A DNA stretch of 8,198 nt from a bacterium. Its GTDB lineage: Bacteria > Patescibacteriota > Microgenomatia > UBA8517. The stretch lies in assembly GCA_021824385.1 (NCBI GenBank), contig JAKAKU010000113.1:1-8198 (forward strand). Direction: 5' to 3'. Shown here piece after piece: positions 1 through 6,812 of the stretch. The position numbers were made by a program, and so were the translations under genes. The notes beneath the pieces were generated by a model. It was given only the letters and a program-made list of their open reading frames with translations. It searched no databases and had not been told where the DNA came from. Within the stretch, counting starts at the first letter, position 1. Each line of letters opens with the position of its first letter.

Positions 1-453
1 TTAACTATCGTCATCTTTACTTTTTACACGATAAGTATTTTTCGATACGTACATTTGTATTATGTCCATATGACAAAAGAGTATCCGTTTTCTTCACAAT
101 ATGGTGTTAAAGAGCTCGTAAGTGTAGTTGCACCAATTCACAACAACTACGCACACGTTATCATTACTGATCGCTATGACCAGCCATATATCTTGTTTTT
201 GTTCTATATGAAATACGACCCTGCAAGCTTTCAGAAAGATCATACGATTACCAATCGTGACTTATATGGCTTTTCTACTGTTCGTTCTTTTGCAAATTTT
301 AAATTTGAGTCGATTCATTTTGTTGAATTTCGTGATCAGTATCCAAACAGCCTTATTATTGGAACAGATCTGGAAATTCCGGAAAGTTCCAACCGCAAGC
401 AAGATATTTATGGATCAAATGGTTATCGATATTTTAGAATAGTACAAAATTAA
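1..453 (+). CDS. GT39 (PMT/ArnT-like) membrane glycosyltransferase, C-terminal fragment
   Basis: The frame is open from base 1 to the TAA at 451-453, so this is the last 150 codons of a longer gene; the TTG at 55 is not a credible start. The first ~20 residues are hydrophobic and look like the last membrane helix. They are followed by a soluble tail with YPFSSQYGVKELV, then VIITDRYDQPYILFLFY and MKYDP. From memory of the family, this tail resembles the extracytoplasmic C-terminal domain of GT39 (dolichyl-phosphate-mannose protein mannosyltransferase/ArnT-like) proteins common in candidate-phyla bacteria. Such enzymes take a sugar from a polyprenyl-phosphate donor on the outer face of the membrane and pass it to a lipid, glycan or protein. 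The catalytic N-terminal loop lies upstream of the window, so acceptor and donor cannot be judged. The next gene starts one base after the stop, which suggests the same transcript. Confidence 0.72.
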   Translation, partial: LTIVIFTFYTISIFRYVHLYYVHMTKEYPFSSQYGVKELVSVVAPIHNNYAHVIITDRYDQPYILFLFYMKYDPASFQKDHTITNRDLYGFSTVRSFANFKFESIHFVEFRDQYPNSLIIGTDLEIPESSNRKQDIYGSNGYRYFRIVQN

Positions 454-454
454 T

Positions 455-1327
455 ATGCAAAAACTTTCAGTTGTGCTTGCGACAAGAAACGAAGAACAAA
501 ACATTGAGCGATGCTTGATGTCGATAAAAGAAATTGCAGACGAGATCATTATCTTTGATGAGCACTCGACTGATAAAACGGTATCTATTGCAAAAAAATT
601 TGGAGCCAAAGTTTTCGATACAGATCACGAAGAAATTTTTCATATTACAAAACAAAAGGCGATAGATAAAGCAAAAGGTGAGTGGATTCTTCAGCTTGAC
701 GCCGATGAGGTAGTTACACCGTCACTTGCCACTGAAATACAAAAAATACTCGTAATGAATGACACCGAAATATTGAATAGAAAACCACTGAATTCTAACG
801 ATGAACGTCTTTTTGAAAAGCACTTAAAACTTTTGCAAATGCGTGGTGAATTTAAAAGTAGTACATCTGCGGAAGTTGTAGCCTTTTTTGTTCCAAGAAT
901 AAACATGTTTTTAGGGCATCCACTTATACACGGAGGAGTGTACCCAGATGGAGTGGTTCGACTTATCAAAAAAGGGAAAGCACATTTGCCTGCCAAGTCA
1001 GTTCATGAGCAAATGGTGGTAGATGGTCAAATTGCGTGGCTCTTTAGTCCATTAGAACACTGGGACTCACCTACGATATACCGTTATCTTTCACGACTCA
1101 ATCGCTATACTGATTTGCACGCACACGAGCTTTCGCAAGCAAAACTCTCCAATTCTTTTTTTAGTTTGTTTCGATACACCTGTGTCAAACCCGCACAAAC
1201 ATTTATAGACCGATACTTTGCCCATCGTGGCTATAAGGATGGTTTGTACGGCTTTTTGTGGGCAGTTTTTTCAGCTTGGCATTTCCCGATAGCATATTTT
1301 AAATTTGCAACAAATAAACATATATGA
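455..1327 (+). CDS. Family 2 glycosyltransferase, WaaE/KdtX-like
   Basis: 290 residues, an inverting GT-A fold enzyme predicted to work in the cytoplasm or at the inner membrane face, moving a sugar from a nucleotide sugar to a lipid-linked or core glycan. The N-terminus has LSVVLATRNEEQNIERCL (residues 4-21), then the nucleotide-binding FDEHSTDKT (34-42, with D35) and the metal-binding DAD at 82-84 in LQLDADE. The WaaE-type second half is visible: FVPRINMFLG (145-154), GGVYPDGVVRLIKKG (160-174), SVHEQ (182-186) and an HWDSPTIYRYLSRLNRYT stretch. Residues ~100-140 form a charged segment between the GT-A core and the FVPR motif that short WaaE proteins lack; I recall similar inserts in candidate-phyla homologues. 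The ATG follows the previous stop by one base and has no visible Shine-Dalgarno. The end overlaps the next gene by ATGA. Sugar specificity cannot be read from sequence. Confidence 0.88.
   Translation: MQKLSVVLATRNEEQNIERCLMSIKEIADEIIIFDEHSTDKTVSIAKKFGAKVFDTDHEEIFHITKQKAIDKAKGEWILQLDADEVVTPSLATEIQKILVMNDTEILNRKPLNSNDERLFEKHLKLLQMRGEFKSSTSAEVVAFFVPRINMFLGHPLIHGGVYPDGVVRLIKKGKAHLPAKSVHEQMVVDGQIAWLFSPLEHWDSPTIYRYLSRLNRYTDLHAHELSQAKLSNSFFSLFRYTCVKPAQTFIDRYFAHRGYKDGLYGFLWAVFSAWHFPIAYFKFATNKHI
1324..1327 (+). other. ATGA stop-start overlap (GT2 / GT4)
   Basis: The stop TGA of the WaaE-like gene and the start ATG of the GT4 gene share two bases. The upstream 20 bases are AT-rich with no Shine-Dalgarno, so re-initiation by terminating ribosomes is the likely way this start is used. 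Confidence 0.8.
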
Positions 1328-2370
1328 AAATTGCACTAGATGCAGGACCTTTGAGCGACGGTAACGCTGGGCGTGGTATTGGTGTCTATACACAGCTTTT
1401 GTATGATGCGCTCAAAGTCCAAGAAGAAGTATTAGTGGAAGCTATTGATGTTCATAGCACTAAAAATTTCGAATCATACGACCTTGTGCATTACCCAAGT
1501 TTTGATTTTTTTCAAAATACATTACAAATACCGCAAAATATTCCCGTCGTTGTTACGATTCATGACACAATTCCATTGATATATCCCAAAAATTATCCTC
1601 CCGGCATTCGAGGAACAATAGCATTATACAAACAAAAACAGGCTCTCAAAAAGGTTTCTGCTGTTATTACAGATTCTCTTACAAGCAAAAAAGATATTAT
1701 CCGATATCTTAATGTAAAACCGGAGAGAATATTCCCAATCTACTTAGGACCAACCATTTCCAAGATAACTAAAAACGATTCCCAAAAAAGCGTTTTGAGA
1801 AAATTTCAAATAAGTTACCCATACGTACTCTATATTGGAGACGTAAATTGGAATAAAAATCTACTTTCACTATGTAGAGCTTGTGACCAAATAGGTGCAC
1901 ATTTAGTGATAGTTGGGAAACGAGCCGTCTCTAAGGACTATGACAAAAATCACATTGAAAATAGGCCGCTCGTCGAAATGCAAAAAATAGCAAAAACCTC
2001 ATCTTTTATACACACAATCGGTTTTGTCGATGACGAGGATTTACCATCAATAGTTAAAGGAGCACAGCTGTTATGCCAACCTTCATACTATGAAGGTTTT
2101 GGCTTCAGTGTTTTGGATGCTATGTCATTAGGGATCCCAACTGTTTGTGCAAAAACACAGGCGCTTTCAGAAATTTATGGTTCGGCAACTGTCTTTTTTA
2201 ATCCGTCTGATGTAGCTGACATGGCTAGCGTCATAGAATCGGTATTGGCGAATGAAACTCTCCAACGAAAGCTCCAAAAATTAGGATTAACCTTGTCGAA
2301 GAGTTTTTCTTGGAATAAAACAGCAAGTGAAACGGTAAATGTTTACAAAAACGTACTTGCACAAAAATGA
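1324..2370 (+). CDS. Family 4 glycosyltransferase (GT-B fold)
   Basis: 348 residues, slightly short but complete for a retaining GT4 enzyme. It probably adds a sugar (often mannose in this branch) from a nucleotide donor to the growing lipid-linked glycan in the cytoplasm. The N-terminal domain opens with MKIALDAGPLSD and GRGIGVYTQ (glycine-rich acceptor-side loop) and has the HDTIPLIYP motif (~80-90). The C-terminal domain starts at YVLYIGDVNWNKNL, typical of WbaZ/MtfB-like GT4 proteins, and carries YYEGFGFSVLDAMSLGIPTV. In that segment the donor-binding E-x7-E motif reads E257-x7-D265, so the second glutamate is replaced by aspartate. The start overlaps the previous stop in ATGA and the stop overlaps the next start in the same way, indicating translational coupling on both sides. 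No ribosome binding site is seen. The exact linkage is unknown. Confidence 0.9.
   Translation: MKIALDAGPLSDGNAGRGIGVYTQLLYDALKVQEEVLVEAIDVHSTKNFESYDLVHYPSFDFFQNTLQIPQNIPVVVTIHDTIPLIYPKNYPPGIRGTIALYKQKQALKKVSAVITDSLTSKKDIIRYLNVKPERIFPIYLGPTISKITKNDSQKSVLRKFQISYPYVLYIGDVNWNKNLLSLCRACDQIGAHLVIVGKRAVSKDYDKNHIENRPLVEMQKIAKTSSFIHTIGFVDDEDLPSIVKGAQLLCQPSYYEGFGFSVLDAMSLGIPTVCAKTQALSEIYGSATVFFNPSDVADMASVIESVLANETLQRKLQKLGLTLSKSFSWNKTASETVNVYKNVLAQK
2367..2370 (+). other. ATGA stop-start overlap (GT4 / PIG-V-like)
   Basis: Same ATGA arrangement as the previous junction. No purine-rich ribosome binding site precedes it. This favours coupled translation of the GT4 and the membrane enzyme. Confidence 0.8.
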
Positions 2371-3503
2371 AACGAGAATATAAAAAACTTTTCCTTTTCG
2401 TTGCTCTTTGGCAAGTCGTAATCCTTCTCTTTTTTTCTCTTGGTTTAAGATTTTTACCAATTCAAGATAATTTTCTCGGAGGGAGTATCCATTTTAAAGA
2501 AGCACCACTCTTGTGGTCTCATGCTAATTATGACGGAGAACATTATATAGAGGTTGCGCAGTTTGGATATGGACCGTACACATACTTCTTCTTCCCACTT
2601 TATCCCGTTTTGTTGCGTTTTGTCTCTCATTACTTGGTTTTTTTACATTTTCCTCTTGTTTGGTCAGGAATTGTGATTTCTAACAGCGCGTTCTTCATTG
2701 CAGTTGTTGTTTTATATAAACTATTGAGGTTAGATTACTCTGAAAACGTAAGCTTTCGCACTGTTTTGTTGCTCCTGCTTTTTCCTACCAGTTTCTACTT
2801 CACGATGGTATATACGGAATCACTTTTTTTCGCTTTATGCGTATCATCGCTTTATTTTGCGAGAAAAAGAAACTGGATGGGAGCAGGTATATTAGGTATC
2901 TTTGCATCTATGACCCGCTTAGTGGGCGTGGTTCTTATTGCTTCCATATTTTTCGAATGGTTATCAAGTTATTTAGACAAAAAATCAACGAAAATTGCTT
3001 TACTTCCAATACTTTGTGTGCCATTGGGAATTGCTTTTTATATGTTTTACCTGAATAAAGTTTCTGGTGATCCGTTAGCTTTTTTTCACAATATCGCTGT
3101 ATATGGTCAGCAACGATCCACAAGTTTAGTTATTCTTCCCCAGGTATATTACCGATATATATTTAAAATTTTGCCGCATTTAAATGGGTATGTACCAATA
3201 ATTTTGACTACATATTTTGAGCTTATTTCAGGAGTAATCTTTTTTGTTCTTAGTGCTGTTTCATTTTTCAAAGTGAGACCAAGTTATTCAGTTTTTGCTT
3301 TTTTCTGTTTTATAATACCTACCCTTTCAGGGAGCTTCTCGTCTCTTCCAAGGTATGTTCTCATTTTATTCCCGCTCTTTTTAGTTTTATCGTTATCGTT
3401 GGAAAAGCTCCCTCGTACGTATCATTATGTGTACTACGCTTTAGGAGCTGTTTTTCTTTTAGTTTTTACTTCAATGTTTGCGGTAGGATATTGGGTGAGT
3501 TAA
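2367..3503 (+). CDS. PIG-V-like (GT76-type) multi-spanning mannosyltransferase
   Basis: 378 residues, strongly hydrophobic, with roughly ten membrane segments by eye. After the first helix comes an extracytoplasmic loop with NYDGEHYIEVAQFGYGP (residues 54-70) followed by FFFPLYPVLLR (74-84). This matches the PIG-V pattern WDxxHYxxIAxxGY...FFPLYP, with tyrosine in place of the usual tryptophan and D56 as the likely catalytic aspartate. Downstream are FPTSFYFTMVYTESLFF and ASMTRLVGV, also placed as in PIG-V proteins. In eukaryotes PIG-V adds mannose from dolichol-phosphate-mannose to the GPI anchor; bacterial members are thought to use polyprenyl-phosphate sugars on the outer face. Acceptor and sugar here are inferred only. 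It is coupled to the upstream GT4 by ATGA and sits nine bases before the first flippase. An alternative is another GT-C family protein, but the paired motifs favour PIG-V. Confidence 0.8.
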   Translation: MKREYKKLFLFVALWQVVILLFFSLGLRFLPIQDNFLGGSIHFKEAPLLWSHANYDGEHYIEVAQFGYGPYTYFFFPLYPVLLRFVSHYLVFLHFPLVWSGIVISNSAFFIAVVVLYKLLRLDYSENVSFRTVLLLLLFPTSFYFTMVYTESLFFALCVSSLYFARKRNWMGAGILGIFASMTRLVGVVLIASIFFEWLSSYLDKKSTKIALLPILCVPLGIAFYMFYLNKVSGDPLAFFHNIAVYGQQRSTSLVILPQVYYRYIFKILPHLNGYVPIILTTYFELISGVIFFVLSAVSFFKVRPSYSVFAFFCFIIPTLSGSFSSLPRYVLILFPLFLVLSLSLEKLPRTYHYVYYALGAVFLLVFTSMFAVGYWVS

Positions 3504-3512
3504 ATTAATCAG

Positions 3513-4784
3513 ATGACTAATCTTTTTTATAAGCTGCGACAAATTTCAAAAACAAAAACACTTCGGCAATCGAGTGTTACTCTTTTTGGGACAGCTTTGA
3601 ATGGAGTCATAGGTGTGATTTTCTATATTCTTGTTGCACGAATGCTTGGACCAAGAGAGTACGGCATATTCTCTTTCGTGACTGTCACTGTCGCTCTCCT
3701 GGCCTCAATCGCCAATGTTGGCACAGACACAGGAGTTACAAAGTTCGTAGCAGAAAACTGGGAGTCCAATAAACCGCGAGCGTTACGTTTTTTAAAAGCA
3801 GGTTTATTGTTGAAAATCGCTGGCTTTTCGATTGTGATTGTAGGGGGATTCCTATTAACTGATTTTGTAGCTCAATTTGTATTACAAAAAGGGGAATTGT
3901 CAGACCCATTCAGGTGGGCTTTGATCGGGGTAGCTGGTAGTATGCTTTTTTCCTTTGGGTGTGCTGCCCTTCAATCCCTACAAAAGTTCTGGGCATGGAG
4001 TATCGTAAATGTGTTTGGTAATAGTTTTCGTTTAATCGTCTTTTTCCTCTTAGTATTAGGTGGCCTTAGCCCTGTTACTGCTGCAATCTCACTTTTTGTC
4101 TTTTCTCCATTCTTAGCTTTACTTGTTTCTTTTATTTATTTACCAAAATTTCTCAACGTCTCAGTCAAGCGTTCCGAATTGGTAGAGCTATTTCATTTTA
4201 ATAAATGGGTAGCAGCTACGACAATCATAGTTGCGATATCTACGCGTCTTGATAGTTTGTACTCAACACGATTCCTCCCCTTCGAACAAGTTGGCTACTA
4301 TTCGGTTGCTATTAGCTTGGTAGGATTTATATCTCAAATAGTTCTTGCCTTAGGGACAGTTGCAGCACCAAAGTTTGCGACTTTCAAAAACAGAGAAGAT
4401 GCCTGGCGATACTTCCGTAAGTTTGAACTGTTTGTGTTAGGATTGAGCTTAATCGGGATTCCAACTGGTGTTTTAATTTCACGTTTTATTGTTCCGTTGG
4501 TATACGGTGCACAGTACTTATCTTCTATCGCGCCACTCAATGTGTTGATTGTTTCATATTCAGTGTTTCTGTTAAGTATGCCAATACACACCATGATTTT
4601 ATATTTTTATGGCAACTCTCGTTTCTTCTTTTGGCTCTCATTGTTCCATATCGCCTGTACAGCACCGCTCGCATGGTATTTAATTTCGCAATTCGGGATA
4701 ATGGGTGCAGCATATTCTGTTATGATTGGAATGATTATTGATTTTGTGATTCCACTTATTTACGTGGTTAGAAAAACTTCATGA
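3513..4784 (+). CDS. Wzx-type polysaccharide/lipid-linked oligosaccharide flippase 1
   Basis: 423 residues, about 12 predicted membrane helices. The N-terminus is typical of the MVF/MATE-related polysaccharide biosynthesis family: a basic lead, RQSSVTLFGTALNGVIGVIF as helix 1, then ARMLGPREYGIFSFV (42-56) between helices 1 and 2. In the middle is RLDSLYSTRFLPFEQVGYYS, the usual start of the second half of Wzx proteins. It should flip undecaprenyl-diphosphate-linked oligosaccharide from the cytoplasmic to the outer leaflet, but the substrate cannot be read from the sequence. The ATG follows the PIG-V-like stop by nine bases. A GGTGAG stretch lies ~15 bases upstream, too far to be a convincing ribosome binding site. 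The stop overlaps the start of a second flippase by ATGA. MurJ or a MATE transporter is less likely given the LGPREYGIFSF motif and the neighbours. Confidence 0.9.
   Translation: MTNLFYKLRQISKTKTLRQSSVTLFGTALNGVIGVIFYILVARMLGPREYGIFSFVTVTVALLASIANVGTDTGVTKFVAENWESNKPRALRFLKAGLLLKIAGFSIVIVGGFLLTDFVAQFVLQKGELSDPFRWALIGVAGSMLFSFGCAALQSLQKFWAWSIVNVFGNSFRLIVFFLLVLGGLSPVTAAISLFVFSPFLALLVSFIYLPKFLNVSVKRSELVELFHFNKWVAATTIIVAISTRLDSLYSTRFLPFEQVGYYSVAISLVGFISQIVLALGTVAAPKFATFKNREDAWRYFRKFELFVLGLSLIGIPTGVLISRFIVPLVYGAQYLSSIAPLNVLIVSYSVFLLSMPIHTMILYFYGNSRFFFWLSLFHIACTAPLAWYLISQFGIMGAAYSVMIGMIIDFVIPLIYVVRKTS
4781..4784 (+). other. ATGA stop-start overlap (flippase 1 / flippase 2)
   Basis: The two flippase genes overlap in ATGA. 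Coupling would make the two proteins in related amounts and side by side at the membrane, which fits either joint action or two parallel export steps. Confidence 0.8.
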
Positions 4785-6061
4785 AGAAAACTATTTTGAA
4801 TATAACAAAAAATCAGGTGGTTATGGGAAGTTTTATACTTCTTTTAGGAAGCAACATTGCCAACGTAATTGCTTACTTATACCATTTCATTTTAGGGCCG
4901 CTTCTTGGAAAAGCTGATTATGGTGAACTTGTGGTTTTTCTTTCAATTATTTCCCTCCTTTCTTCAAGTTATTCTTTTTTAGGACTTTTAGTTATGAAAA
5001 TAGTATCCGCTGAAAAAAATAAACAGACGGCAGTGGATAAATTCATTGGGCTCGTAAATCAATTTCAGAAACCAGCCTTAATCTTAGCGGTGATCTTATT
5101 AATACTGATTCCACTCTCGGATCATTTTCAGATACATGTTGTTACCGCAATCTTAATTCCGCCAATCTTCATCCTGTCTTTCTTGCTGTTTTTGTACAAG
5201 TCATATTTGCAAGGGAATTTAAATTTTTATACTTTAAGTATTGCCTCGATACTAGAAATACTTTTTAGACTAGTTTTTGCATTTGTCTTTATCAAGTTCG
5301 GAGTTCGATCAGTTGGAGCAGAGCTTGGCTTTTTATTTAGTGTGCTCGTTTTGTGGTTTGCCCTCAAACGTTATATCCCTCAGGTAAGAAAGCTGGAAAA
5401 GGGTATTTCATACAAACAATTTACGGAATACGGACTTCCAATACTTCTTTGTAGTGTAGCTACTACAGCCTTTTTCACCGTAGATGTCTTGCTTGTACGC
5501 ATCTTTTTTAGTGCCAGCGATTCAGGTATTTATGGAGCTGCCGCGACGCTTGGCAAGATGGTATTGTTTTCAACTATCCCTATCACAGGGGTGCTCTTCC
5601 CATTAATTTCGAAAAGACATTCTGAAGGGGCGGAAGGAACAAATATTCTCTTATTAAGTTTACTTATGACAATCGGTATCGGCGGTGTATTTGCTTCTGC
5701 CTTTTATTTGATACCACACATTATTGTGAGCACTCTCTACAGAAACTCCTTTACAGAAGCAGCACCTCTCCTGTTTCCGTTTAGCATGTTTATGCTTTTT
5801 TTGGTCTTAAGCCTTGTTTTTGTAAATTATTATTTACCAAGAGAACGATACTTTCCGGTCAAAGCTCTATTTGTAGGGGCAATTACACAAATTATAGGCA
5901 TTACGACTTTCCACACCTCACTCTTGGCTGTTATTAATGTCTCAATGACGGTATGTTTCACCCTTTTTGTCACTTTATTGGTATACTTCTGCTATGAAAA
6001 TAAAAGCTTCAGAAAATACCTCTCCAAAGCTCTCAGTTATTATCCCCGCATACAAGGCTGA
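4781..6061 (+). CDS. Wzx-type polysaccharide flippase 2
   Basis: 426 residues with about 12-14 hydrophobic segments and the same family layout as the gene before it: helix 1 SFILLLGSNIANVIAYLYHF, then the LLGKADYGELVVFLS loop, and a mid-protein VDVLLVRIFFSASDSGIYGA that begins the second half. Apart from these family positions the two proteins share little by eye, so this is not a recent tandem copy. The role should be transbilayer movement of a lipid-linked glycan, perhaps a different one from flippase 1. Translation is coupled to flippase 1 by ATGA. The 3' end runs 68 bases into the next gene in another frame, and its last ~22 residues (from about YENKSFRKYL to RIQG) are encoded there. Those residues are polar and follow the last helix, so they may be a tail gained by loss of an earlier stop. 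Confidence 0.88.
   Translation: MKKTILNITKNQVVMGSFILLLGSNIANVIAYLYHFILGPLLGKADYGELVVFLSIISLLSSSYSFLGLLVMKIVSAEKNKQTAVDKFIGLVNQFQKPALILAVILLILIPLSDHFQIHVVTAILIPPIFILSFLLFLYKSYLQGNLNFYTLSIASILEILFRLVFAFVFIKFGVRSVGAELGFLFSVLVLWFALKRYIPQVRKLEKGISYKQFTEYGLPILLCSVATTAFFTVDVLLVRIFFSASDSGIYGAAATLGKMVLFSTIPITGVLFPLISKRHSEGAEGTNILLLSLLMTIGIGGVFASAFYLIPHIIVSTLYRNSFTEAAPLLFPFSMFMLFLVLSLVFVNYYLPRERYFPVKALFVGAITQIIGITTFHTSLLAVINVSMTVCFTLFVTLLVYFCYENKSFRKYLSKALSYYPRIQG
5994..6061 (+). other. 68-base out-of-frame gene overlap (flippase 2 / DPM1-like GT2)
   Basis: These bases encode the last ~22 residues of flippase 2 in one frame and residues 1-22 of the GT2 in another. The GT2 part includes its first core strand (LSVIIPAYKA), which must be kept, so the flippase tail is probably the passenger reading. 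It is the longest overlap in the window. Confidence 0.75.
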
Positions 6062-6800
6062 GCGTTTTATTCAAAAAAGCTTAAAACAAGTTTATAAAGT
6101 GCTCTCAGTAGGACGCTATCCATTTGAAATAATTTGTGTCGTCGATGGGAAAATAGACAAAACATTCGAGAATGCTTCTAAGCTCAAGAAACTATTTCCT
6201 GAAATTCGAGTTCTTGGATATAAAACGAACGCGGGAAAAGGGTATGCGGTGAGGTATGGAATGTCTCATGCCACAGGTCAGATTATTGGTTTTGTTGACG
6301 CAGGGGTAGAACTTAACCCAAATGGAATGGCGATGCTCCTAGAGCATTTTGAGTGGTATAACGCTGATGTTATTGTTGGGAGTAAGAGACACCCTGCATC
6401 TAAAGTAATTTATCCCTGGCAACGAAGAATTCTCTCTTTTGGGTACCAAATGGTTGTCCGTATTTTGTTTGGGTTGCACATCAGAGATACACAAGTAGGG
6501 ATGAAGTTTTTTAGAAAAGAAGTTGTTGATAAAGTATTACCACGGTTACTTGTCAAAAAGTTTGCATTTGATATCGAAATGCTTGCTGTCTCAAATTATC
6601 TTGGTTTTACACGCATCTATGAGGCTCCAGTTGAGCTAAAAATGAAGTTTGCAGGTGAGTCAACCATAATGTCTAAGAAGTTTTTTCACGTCGTTTTTTA
6701 CATGTTTTGGGATACGTTAGCTGTCTTTTATAGGCTGAGAATTATGCATTATTACGACTACAAAAACAGGAAACTATGGCCGCCCCAAAAAAAGTTATAA
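5994..6800 (+). CDS. Family 2 glycosyltransferase, polyprenyl-phosphate sugar synthase-like (DPM1/ALG5 type)
   Basis: 268 residues from the ATG at 5994. A TTG at 5967 in the same frame would add nine unconserved residues and deepen the overlap, so it is rejected. The GT-A core has KLSVIIPAYKAERFI (12-26), CVVDGKIDKT (48-57, D51), NAGKGYAVRYGM (79-90) and GFVDAGVEL (99-107), where the usual DxD is D102-A-G104. Later come VGSKRH (128-133), RDTQVGMKFF (164-173) and FAFDIEMLA, the order expected in dolichyl-phosphate glucosyl/mannosyltransferases (ALG5, DPM1). It would transfer one sugar from a nucleotide donor to polyprenyl phosphate at the inner membrane face. One hydrophobic stretch near the C-terminus (FFHVVFYMFWDTLAVFY) may anchor it. 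The product is the donor type used by GT39 and PIG-V enzymes, both present upstream. Whether the sugar is glucose, mannose or another is not decidable. Confidence 0.82.
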   Translation: MKIKASENTSPKLSVIIPAYKAERFIQKSLKQVYKVLSVGRYPFEIICVVDGKIDKTFENASKLKKLFPEIRVLGYKTNAGKGYAVRYGMSHATGQIIGFVDAGVELNPNGMAMLLEHFEWYNADVIVGSKRHPASKVIYPWQRRILSFGYQMVVRILFGLHIRDTQVGMKFFRKEVVDKVLPRLLVKKFAFDIEMLAVSNYLGFTRIYEAPVELKMKFAGESTIMSKKFFHVVFYMFWDTLAVFYRLRIMHYYDYKNRKLWPPQKKL

Positions 6801-6812
6801 AATTTATTTGGT

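Noticed and set aside
691..996. 101-residue reading frame on the - strand
   Set aside because: Lies wholly inside the WaaE-like gene, antisense to its conserved motifs, and its serine/cysteine/phenylalanine-rich protein resembles no family; a shadow.
2837..3058. 73-residue + strand reading frame inside the PIG-V-like gene
   Set aside because: Out of frame with a well-supported membrane enzyme; no recognisable motif or ribosome binding site.
3311..3316. Perfect TATAAT that could be a -10 box
   Set aside because: It is inside the PIG-V-like gene, the hexamer 17 bases upstream (TCAGTT) is not a -35 box, and such matches are expected by chance in AT-rich DNA.
4334..4594. 86-residue - strand reading frame
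   Set aside because: Antisense shadow of flippase 1; no domain and no promoter or start signal.
5967..5993. TTG as start of the DPM1-like GT2
   Set aside because: Adds nine residues outside the conserved GT-A core and extends the overlap with the flippase; the ATG at 5994 gives a normal N-terminus.
6788..6794. A-AAA-AAG slippery heptamer in phase, two codons before the stop of the DPM1-like GT2 (possible -1 frameshift)
   Set aside because: A -1 shift would add only 25 residues of no recognisable kind, ending at 6869-6871, and would not join the next gene, which is in the original frame. No stimulatory SD or close stem is seen. The A7 run is more a sequencing-error risk than a programmed site.
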